DNA from: Turbatrix aceti | Lineage: Eukaryota > Nematoda > Chromadorea > Rhabditida > Panagrolaimidae | DNA: 64,000 nucleotides | Reading direction: 5' to 3' | NCBI GenBank assembly: GCA_963969345.1 | Contig: OZ017769.1 | Location: 7,257,725-7,321,724, forward strand | The notes under the pieces: model-generated | What the model was told of the DNA's origin: nothing | Seen by the model: the letters and a program-made list of their open reading frames with translations, nothing else | Database searches by the model: none | Shown: in pieces, positions 24,667 through 32,856 of the stretch | Position numbering within the stretch: the first letter of the stretch is position 1 | Layout: every line of letters starts with the position of its first letter | Translations under genes and position numbers: made by a program

Positions 24667-26367
24667 TCATCGGCGTCTGCTGCCGGAGTGCTCAGCGCGG
24701 CTTCTGTGCGAGGACCGCTTTTCGTCGTCGTGGCGCCTTCGGGAGCTGTGAGCGGGAGTCTCGTCGTCGTCGTCCCGACGACTGCGCTTATGGTGGTCGC
24801 TGGATCTCTTGTTCTGCCTGTCGTCGTCAGACCGGTGTCGATGACGCGAATGACCGCTGTCTTCATCGCGGCGTCGTTTTGTCGGTTTCGGCGATGGAGA
24901 CTCTGAAACAGAGCGGGCGCGTTTTGATGGCCTCGCCCGGCGGGTTTCGACTTCTTCGTCGCCGCTGGACGCATCTGAGTCGTCGCTTGAGTTCTGCTTC
25001 TTTTTGGATTCCTTTTTGGCGAGTTTGGCCGCCTTCTGAGCTGCCTTTTCCCTCTTGTACTCTTTGGATTTCTTGCCAAACACTCTGGCTAGGACTCGTT
25101 TTCTGGAAGAACCTTCGACGCCTGCCAGGAGACGCTGGACTTCGTCGTCGCCATCTGTCGTGTTGAGATTCTGGAAAAAAATAAAAGTTGAAGATATTCC
25201 AAACCCGATTTTTTGTTCATGAACGAACATGACGCTTCAAAAATTTTGTTCACAAATACGAACAAAATAAACAAATTTGTCTGCGTTCGCGAACGACCGT
25301 CGAACATTTTTTCCATTTAGGCTAAATTATGTTCATTCAGGCAGAAAATCCGCTTTTTGGACTTTTTTCTCGTTTTTTTATAAAATAACAGCGTTTTTTC
25401 TTCATTTTTTTCAAATATACCAAAAATTGATGTCCAATTTGTTCGTTTTATCTGTTCAAAAAATTTAAAAATGTTTGTGAACAAACATGAACACTAAAAT
25501 TATAAAAATTATGTTCATAAACAAATATAATAAATTTCAAATTTGTTCGCGAACAAACAAGAACCGATTCCGAACTCTTAAAAAACCCTTTGAAGATGAA
25601 ATCCCAAGACTTACCTTCAAAACATCGTCAGAGCGAAGATTGTGCAGAATATTGGATTTGAAGTTGAATCCGTGGTCCTCCTTGATTTCGTGGATGAGCT
25701 GGCGCTGCGGCACGGGTTCAGCCTTCTTCTCGCCTTCGTAGTCGTCGTTTTCAGACTCGTCAGAGCTCTTTTCCTCCTTGACCTGTTCCTCGGGGACAGG
25801 CTTGCTCTCCTTCGCCTTCTTGATCTCCTTGATGAGTTGCGAGGGATCGTTGACGTCTGAAACAGTGAAAAGTAAGTCAAATTGTCCGACAAACCACCAA
25901 GAATACTTACATCCAGGATTGTCAGCGTTTCCGCTCATATTGAACATTGGGCACTCGCGATCGGTGTTGAGATGGCCCCAGGTGTGGCATTTGACGCAGC
26001 GGACGTTCCTCACCTGAATGCCGAAGGGCTGATCCTGGATGAGGTCGTTGTTCTTGGCCCATTCTTCGCGGGGAGCGTTGTATTTTCGCTGCCACTCGAA
26101 TTTGGGCTCTTCTTTCGGTTCTTCGCGCTTCATCATGCCGGTGGGGGCGTCGTACATGAAGGAGAGCCCGAGCTTGGCCTTTTCGTCACCGAGGAGCGCC
26201 TTGTTGTTCATCAGCTCCTGCTCCTTCGCGTACTGGATCCGGGCTTCTTCTTCCTTCTGCTCATTGAGTTTGACCTTTTCTTTGGCCTCCCAAACTTTTT
26301 TTAGGTTCCACCATGCCGAAGGATGGAAGTCCTTCTTGGACATGAAATTCTGGAATCCCTTGCCCAT
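24667..26367 (-). CDS. CIR1: CBF1-interacting corepressor 1 (CIR1)
   Basis: Three coding exons on the minus strand (26367-25911, 25856-25615, 25170-24667) encode 400 aa. The N-terminal CIR domain begins [16 protein letters not shown], nearly the same as human CIR1, and continues through [10 protein letters not shown] and [26 protein letters not shown] follows, then a zinc knuckle [16 protein letters not shown] (CX2CX4HX6C). The C-terminal half is Lys/Arg/Ser/Asp-rich with RS-like and [11 protein letters not shown] tracts. From the family, CIR1 bridges the Notch effector CSL/CBF1 to histone deacetylase and SAP30, and also associates with spliceosomes. The acceptor of a 5' UTR exon ends 33 nt before the ATG. 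Intron 1 (54 nt) is in frame and stop-free. Intron 2 (444 nt) contains an intronic repeat. Polyadenylation signal TTTATT (AATAAA on minus) at 24575-24580. Confidence 0.95.
25190..25575 (-). repeat. Intronic GAACAAA-rich repeat, family G, copy A (minus orientation)
   Basis: It fills most of CIR1 intron 2. Read on the minus strand it shares ordered blocks with 34018-34325: TGTTTGTTCAC.AAC, GAACAGATAAAACGAACAAA, CGCTG followed by a T-run and TATAAAAAAAC, TTTGCCTGAATGA, AATTTAGCC/AATTGGCCC, GTTCGCGAAC and GAACAAAAAAT. AT-rich, non-coding. Confidence 0.6.
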
Positions 26368-26598
26368 GTTGTCGTGTTTTTGGAGGGTTTGGCCAAGTTC
26401 TGAAAAAAAAAACTGAAATGAAAAACAGGCATGCAAAATCGGCAAAAAAAATGCGCAAACAAAAAAAACACGATAGATATTTCAGGGAGTTCAAAAAACT
26501 CCTGGAGATAACGATCCTCAAAAATGGCTTCAAAATTGTCAAAACTGTTTCAAAATCAACAAAAACAAAAAACCGAGCAGGCAGACAGGCAACGATGG

Positions 26599-28376
26599 CT
26601 ATTTGACTTTGAACGTCTTCAGCTGACAGTCGGTGCCCCCTGACGCGATGAGCGAGCGGCAGGACCAGTCAACGGCCAGGACGCGGTCGTCGTGGCTGGC
26701 GATGTCGAAGAGCGAAGCCCTCGGACTGCGGACATCCCACATGCGGACGGTCTTGTCGAACGAAGCCGTGGCAAATTGGTACTGGTTGTCCGCAGACCAG
26801 TGAACGTCGGTGATCCAGGCAGAGTGCGCGGTGAAGGTCTGCTTGACGAGGGTGCCTTCGTGGCTGTTGAGGTCCCAGAGTCGAGCCACGTTGTCTGCGG
26901 AGCCGGTAATCACGAGGCCAGTTGTCGGATTGAGACTCAGCGACGTGAATGATTTTGTGCCGTGGAGGCGGTTGACGAAGCCTGCCAACTCGAGGTCCCA
27001 GACGATGATGTTGTGATCCACGGAGGCGGTGACGACCTGTTTGGCGTTCAGCGGGTGCCACTCGACGCCGACGACGGCATCTCGGTGGGACTGGAGGGTC
27101 ACCATCGGGGTTTTTGTCAGGATTTCGGATCTCTTCTTCTTCGCGGACGCTGACGAGGTTTTGGAGTACTCGGTTTGGCTGCCTGAAATACAAAAATAAT
27201 TGATTTTGGTTCTTTTTAAGGGTTAACTCACCGCTTTCGGTCGTCCAAACCTTGAGCAGGGAATCAAAACCGCCGGAAACGACTCTTGAACCATCCGAAT
27301 TGGCTGTCACGCATTCGACACTCCGCTCGTGGCCCCGATAAATTTGCCACGGAGTCACGGCGACGTTCTTTGTCATGGACTCGAGTTTACAGACCGTCAC
27401 CACCTGTTCCTGGGATCCGACGGCGACGCATTGTTCTAAAAAGTGGTGATATAAATCAGAATCGACTCATTTTGATTCAAAAAACAGCTTTTTACAGAAA
27501 ATGCGCAAAAAACACCAAAACGTAGGCAATTTCTACGATTAATGAATTCTGAACAAGAAATACACAAAAATGATAAAAATAGTGAATTTTACCCCAAAAA
27601 AAATGCATTTTCTTTAAAAATAGTCGCGATTCTTTTCAAAAAAAAATAACGACTCCGACTCCCAAGTCCACATCGAAGTCGGTGAAACACAGACACAAAT
27701 ATTTAAATAAATAGTCAATTTCTGAAAAAAAAACTCACGTTCGCCAACGTTGAAGACCCTCAGGCACTTGAGTGGACTATCTTCGACCTGGTACTCTCCC
27801 ACGAGTTTGCCAGCATGCGTGTAGACACACACTTCGCCGTTGTAATTCGCGCTGATGATGCTGAAAACATATTTTGTAAAAAGTAAATTTTTTGAAAAAC
27901 ACCAACTATTCGGGAGTGACCTGAACATCCGAAATCCAATCTGGCTGAGATTTGCTCAGGTCCGGTTCCGGTGTGGGTTGACGAACGAAGCACTGCACCT
28001 CAACGAGAGATTCCTGCGAAACGTTGTTGTCGACGATGAAATCGATGAGCGAGCCGCGAAAGAGAGCGCCATTGATGAGGAAGTCGAAGGCGGTTTCCTT
28101 CCACTCGTCTAAAAACGACCGTTTACGATCAAAAAACTTTCAACCAATCAAAAACAAACCATTCGCTAACTCAGCTGCAGCGTTGATAAGTTGATTAAAG
28201 TTTTCCGGAGTCGAATCCTGGGAAACGGAGATGACAGTCTCCGGAATATCGAGATTGCTGCAATAATCAAAGAACAAATAAAACTATCAACAGCAAAAAA
28301 ATATTATTACTCACCCGACATCGCTGTTAACGAATTTGACTTGAATGTGAAAACCAGCGTCGCCGTTTGCCGTCAT
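26599..28376 (-). CDS. WDR12: Ribosome biogenesis protein WDR12 (Ytm1)
   Basis: Six coding exons on the minus strand (28376-28315, 28257-28160, 28108-27907, 27860-27739, 27435-27232, 27182-26599) encode 423 aa, the same length as human WDR12. The N-terminal NLE domain (IQVKFVNSD... FDFLINGALFRGSL) is followed by DWISDVQVTPEYIISANYNG and about seven WD40 repeats. Diagnostic blocks are GHERSVECV, FDSLLKVW, a Lys-rich insert KKKRSEILTKTPMVTLQSH, ASVDHNIIVWDLE, GSADNVARLWDLNS, FDKTVRMWDVRSP and VLAVDWS. From the family, WDR12 is part of the PeBoW complex (PES1-BOP1-WDR12) that matures the 60S subunit; the NLE domain is the docking site for the AAA-ATPase Rea1/midasin. The donor after exon 3 is GTTGGT, chosen because the alternative CAG|GTCACT breaks the frame. 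Divergent from SNRPG. Confidence 0.96.
27462..27690. repeat. Dispersed AT-rich repeat, family R, copy 2
   Basis: It lies in the WDR12 intron between exons 4 and 5. It shares ordered blocks with 23283-23560, including GAAAATGCGCAAAAA, CCAAAACGTAGG, GAATTTTACCCC followed by an A-run, GCATTTTCTTTAAAAA, CGACTCCGACT and GAAGTCGGTG. Orientation is the same as copy 1. Diverged and non-coding. Confidence 0.6.
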
Positions 28377-28621
28377 TTTCGAGTTCAAAGCAGAAAAGTT
28401 AGCCACCAGAAAATAAAAGCAAACAACCTCGCACAATTACACAATTGCGCGACACAAAAAATCTCTCCAGGACCTTTTGCCAAGCGAGAAAATTTCTCGA
28501 CACGAATTTAGGTGCCGCTTTTCAAATTGTTTGCTTGAATTGAATTGAATTTCGCTTTTGTTGCGCATTTTCTCGTCTGTGTTCCGTAGTTTTACTATTT
28601 ATTACCGCGTAGTCCGACAAA
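28377..28621. promoter_or_regulatory. Bidirectional promoter, WDR12 (-) / SNRPG (+)
   Basis: The start codons of two housekeeping genes are only 245 bp apart in head-to-head arrangement, so both core promoters must share this interval. TTTCTCG occurs in inverted copies (GAGAAAATTTCTC at about 28488-28500). No TATA box is obvious on either side. Confidence 0.6.
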
Positions 28622-28957
28622 ATGAGTAAAACGCATCCCCCGGAGCTCAAGAAGTACATGGACAAGCAGATTGACTTCAAACTCAACGGTCAAAGGTTGG
28701 TTTTTGTATGTTTTTGGGTTTTGTGTTTTCTAATGCTTTTGTTTCAGGCATGTGTCCGGCATTTTGCGTGGATTTGACCCCTTCATGAACATTGTCGTCG
28801 ACGAGGCCATTGAGCACCTCAAGGTACGTGTTTTTTTTATGTCTTTTTTCGAAATATACTGATTTCATTTTAGACCGGTGGCACAAACACGATCGGCATG
28901 GTGGTGATCCGTGGCGGATCTATCGTTCTCATGGAGCCGAGGGAGAGAATCGAGTGA
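28622..28957 (+). CDS. SNRPG: Small nuclear ribonucleoprotein G (Sm-G)
   Basis: Three short exons (28622-28695, 28748-28823, 28874-28957) encode 77 aa; human SmG is 76 aa. The Sm1 motif is visible in [11 protein letters not shown] and [20 protein letters not shown]. The Sm2 motif is visible in [20 protein letters not shown]. Nearly every residue outside the extreme N-terminus follows the family. SmG is one of seven Sm proteins forming the ring around the U-rich Sm site of U1, U2, U4 and U5 snRNAs, assembled by the SMN complex. Introns are 52 and 50 nt. The ATG at 28622 is the only start compatible with the family's length. Confidence 0.98.
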
Positions 28958-29989
28958 CCAAGAGCATGCGTGTCACTGGGCTGTTCTCTGCGTCGTATCT
29001 CTTCCAATTTTGTTCTCTTTCTTTTTCTCTTGTCTGATGTTTGTTTGTTTGTTTTTTTATAAATGCGATTCAGAAACTGTCTTTTTGCCGTTGCTGGGCA
29101 TCGGTTACGAAGGGAACAAGAGGATAACCGAGTTCTTGTTGTCGGGAGACAAGAAAAAACACCATATATCGTTTTCCCTCAAAAAGCGCGTGCGTATTTC
29201 CCGATTCTTACAGCGACTTTTATGCGCCGTTCAAAAAAGAAAAAAAAGTATCTGGCCAGCGATTCTTTGATTTGAATATCCAGTGGCATTTTCATTATCA
29301 GCGTGATCTTTCCTATTTTTCGATGTTTCGCCACTCATGACTTTTTTCAGATTGTTTTTCGGCTTTATGTACGTGTAAGCGTTTGTTTTACAAGTTTAGC
29401 TGGTTTTCGGTGCTCGTAGTTGGAAAAAAATAACAATAGATGACTAGCAAGCGTCATTTTTAATTTTTTTGCCCGTTGTTTTATTTTTTTGGCGTGTAAT
29501 GGGTTTTTTTGGTTTATTTCTTAGCTTTTCGGACAATTCCTTGTTGTTTTGCGCATTTTCTGTTTTTTTGCCAATAATCATGCAGTAACTGATTTGGGAT
29601 CTAGCCCATAATTTAAAGCTGGGATTATTCCGCTGGTCGTCGCCAGCTGGATATTATGTCAGCGTTCGTTCTTTGCAGCCAAATGTTTATGTTGTCTGGT
29701 TTTGTTTGTGGGCTTCGACGAAGCTGTCAGGCACTTTGCAGTTGCAGTTGCAGTCCAGGGACGCATTGCGTCGAACTCTGTTTGGAGGCCATGTTTTTAC
29801 TGCCCTAATAACCGATAAGTGACTACTCCGACCAGCGCGCGCCTTTTTGTACACTTCCGCTTTTGCTGCCACGTTTTGAACACGTTTACGGGTCATTTGT
29901 ATACAATCGATTCAAATCTTTATCTACTCAATACTCAACCTCCGTTTTTCAGTCCATTGCATGCGTTCATTGACCTGTTACCATCGAAC
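28958..29989 (+). other. SNRPG 3' flank and MANEA 5' region
   Basis: About 1 kb with no supported gene. It is T-rich with many T-runs. A splice acceptor (CCGTTTTTCAG at 29942-29952) lies 37 nt upstream of the MANEA ATG and marks the start of the MANEA leader exon. Confidence 0.5.
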
Positions 29990-32150
29990 ATGAATGTTTC
30001 CCAGTTTTTCAAGATGTGCATTCTCGTTGGCGTCACTGGAACGATTTTTACTGGCATCGCGTTCATGATGACGGATTCCAGTGAGGATTTGGTAGGATTT
30101 GAGTGTTTTTGGGGGGATTACATGATTTTTTACCCGATTTTAGGTTCGAGATCGGATGAAAGCTGTGGCTCATCAGTTCCGAATGAATCGCTCGAACCCC
30201 GGGGTCCCTGTAGGCCGGGCGGATTCTGGAGACTTTGACGAAAACAATTTCGTAGACCACGTGGATATTCCGGTGAAGGAATCTGAGGTCTTCGATCCTG
30301 CCCGCGCTGCTCATCGGATGATGGAGACCGGCCAGACCTTTCCGGCTGTTAACAATGTTGGTGATGCTGCCGAGCAGCCTCCTCTCACCGGGAATGAGCA
30401 CACCAACGAAGCGGCACAGGCGCCGAACCCGGAACAGGGAAACTCTGTTCAAGAAGCTCACGAGACCGAAGCCGCAGTCAAAGAGACTGAAATCAAAGAA
30501 CCGGAACCCCCTTCCCCGACGAAAAGCCCCCTGCAGAAGGCCGAAGTCAACGCGGACGAACTCCAGGAATTGCACGAGGCCAAAAAGTCTACCGGGGTCG
30601 TCAAACGTGATCCGTCGGTCCACATTTTCTACTACCCGTGGTACGACTCACCGGCGTACAACAGCTCGTACCTGCACTGGAATCACGAGTACCTGCCTCA
30701 CTGGTCGAACAACGATGGCTTTCCAACGGGAAGCCACGTGCCTCCCGACGATATTGGATCCTGGTTTTACCCCTCTCTCGGTCTGTATTCCAGTCGAGAC
30801 CCGGTCATCGTCGATCAGCACATGCAGTGGATTTCGAACGCTGGAATTGATGTCGTCGTCATCTGCTGGATTCCTGAGAAGAAAACTGATGCTCACGGTG
30901 AGTTCGGAGAAATTTTGGGATTCTAGGCATTTTTTGTTTTGTTTTCAGCTAATTTTTCGTGGGATTCTCTAATGCCCATGTACCTAAACGCGACTCAGAA
31001 GTATAAACTCAAACTGGCGTTCCACCTCGAGCCCTACGAGGGGCGGTCGGCCGATTCCGTGCGTAACGACATTGCCTATATCATCGGACGCTACAGCACG
31101 CACCCGGCCTTCTACCGCACGACCCATCGCAACAAAACGACCAAACAGGAGCGTGAACTGCCTCTCTTCTACATCTACGACTCCTACCAGATTCCCGAGG
31201 AGCAATGGATTCAGATCGCTTCGTGTAATGGATCACGCACCATTCGGGGCACCCCTATTGACGCTCTTCTCATCGGTAAGTATCTGAGTTTGCAAAATAT
31301 TCAAAACAAGAGATTTTAGGCCTCTACGTGAACTACAACGATCGATTTTCCATCCAGAAAGCGGGATTCGATGGCATGTACACGTATTTTGCGAGCGACG
31401 GCTTCAGCCACGGCTCGTCGATGAACAACTGGCCTGGTATGTCGACTTTCTGCGCGAAGAACGGGATGCTTTTTATTCCCTCCGTCGGGCCTGGCTATAT
31501 TGATACCCGGGTTCGTGCGTGGAATGACGCTAACACCAAGGATAGGCACGGAGGCGAGTACTACAAGGAACACTTCAAAATGGCACACACTGCCAAGGTG
31601 AGTCGCTTGAAATCAGGGATGGGTCAAATTCAAAATTTATTGTTCTTCCGAACAAAAATTGAACAAAACTGGCCACAAAAATTGGGTATATTTGGAAAAA
31701 TGTTATAAAAAAGGTTGTTATTTGACAAAAACGCGGCAAATAACATTTATAAACTTTTGACACGAAAATGTATAAGTATACCGTTGCCCAAAACAACAAA
31801 ATTATTTCTAACCGAATGAACAACATTTTGCAATGATAAAAAATATGATCGATGTTCGTTTATAAACAAAAAACGGTTGTTCACCTAACCCTATTTTAAA
31901 TGCATTCATTTGCATTGGTTATTATCGCGTAACTCTGCAGGCTGACATCGTATCGATCACGAGCTTCAACGAATGGCACGAAGGCACACAGATCGAGCCG
32001 GCCGTGCCGCACGTCAACGACAAGAACATAACGTATCTTGAGTACGAACGTAACCCGGAAGAATATCTGAAGATCACGCGGGACATGGTGGAGCTCTACT
32101 TCACCCCCCACCACGAAAACATCCCCATGCAGATCGCTCGCATCGTCTGA
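29990..32150 (+). CDS. MANEA: Glycoprotein endo-alpha-1,2-mannosidase (GH99)
   Basis: Five exons (29990-30091, 30144-30897, 30949-31275, 31320-31597, 31941-32150) encode 556 aa, about 95 more than human MANEA. The topology is type II: a short cytosolic start, then a membrane anchor (MCILVGVTGTIFTGIAFMM). A long Pro/Glu/Lys-rich luminal stem occupies about residues 45-185. The GH99 domain begins HIFYYPWYDSP and contains HWNHEYLPHW, KLAFHLEPYEGR, FYIYDSYQIP, GFDGMYTYFAS, FIPSVGPGYIDTRVR and the near-invariant SFNEWHEGTQIEPA with the family's conserved glutamates. From the family, it cleaves Glc1-3Man from N-glycans in the cis-Golgi, an alternative to ER glucosidase trimming. The extra length is all in the stem. 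Intron 4 (343 nt) holds a family G repeat. AATAAA at 32275-32280. Confidence 0.96.
31615..31893 (+). repeat. Intronic MITE-like repeat, family G, copy B
   Basis: It lies in MANEA intron 4. It begins AGGGATGGGTCAA, 17 nt after the donor, and ends GTTCACCTAACCCT. The end, reverse-complemented, is AGGGTTAGGTGAAC, so the two ends form an imperfect terminal inverted repeat. The interior is AT-rich with GAACAA motifs. The same start (CAGGGATGGGT) occurs in copy C at 34018. Confidence 0.6.
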
Positions 32151-32856
32151 TATGCATCTCTTCGGTCAAACAGGTTCTGTCTATTGCTACCATGTAATGC
32201 GGGCTCTGGTGATGTAAGCATAGCTTTTTTCGGGTTCTGCCATGTAAATCACCTTTTTTTAACTTTCGGTGCTGAATAAAGCCGTTTTTTGACTGTCGGT
32301 CGTCGTTCGCGATTGTCGGGTACGTTGAAAACATGTTTAATTCGCTGAAGAGGAAATGCAGGCGTATCGAAGACGTACCTGGTTAGTTCCTGGTTAGTTT
32401 TCGTTTTCTGCGGTGTAATCGCGGAAAACGTCTTTGTTCGTCGTTCCAGACGACATCTCGATTTTTATGTGGCGAGAAACACGTCTTTTTGCCTGGCTAA
32501 TTAACGCAATCGAAGCACATATTTGAAAACTTATGCGACAGGTGGGACGAATGCATGGATCTCCGGTACCCACGTTGCTGCGCTGTTGTTGCCCGGTGCT
32601 GACAACGTCGTCGTCGTTGTCCGCTGCTCTCGCCAGCTGCCCGAAACCACGTGAATCGTCGGGCGGTGGCGGTGGGGCCGGTCGGTCGGCGTAGCAATCG
32701 ACACGGTTGACGCGTATTTCGGAGAAGAGGACCAGTCACCTCCCAGAATTTTGCAGGTAGTGTCAGCCAGCATTCATTCATTGCATAGCGCAACAACGGT
32801 CTGTCGATAGACGCCGATATACTCCCTCTGATTTCTGTAATACGTATTGTATCGTA
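32151..32856 (+). other. MANEA 3' UTR and SLC6 5' region
   Basis: The MANEA polyadenylation signal (AATAAA, 32275-32280) lies at the left. An acceptor-like TTTTGCAG at 32749-32756 lies 100 nt before the SLC6 ATG. A CACGTG E-box occurs at about 32648. No protein-coding exon is supported between these. Confidence 0.5.
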
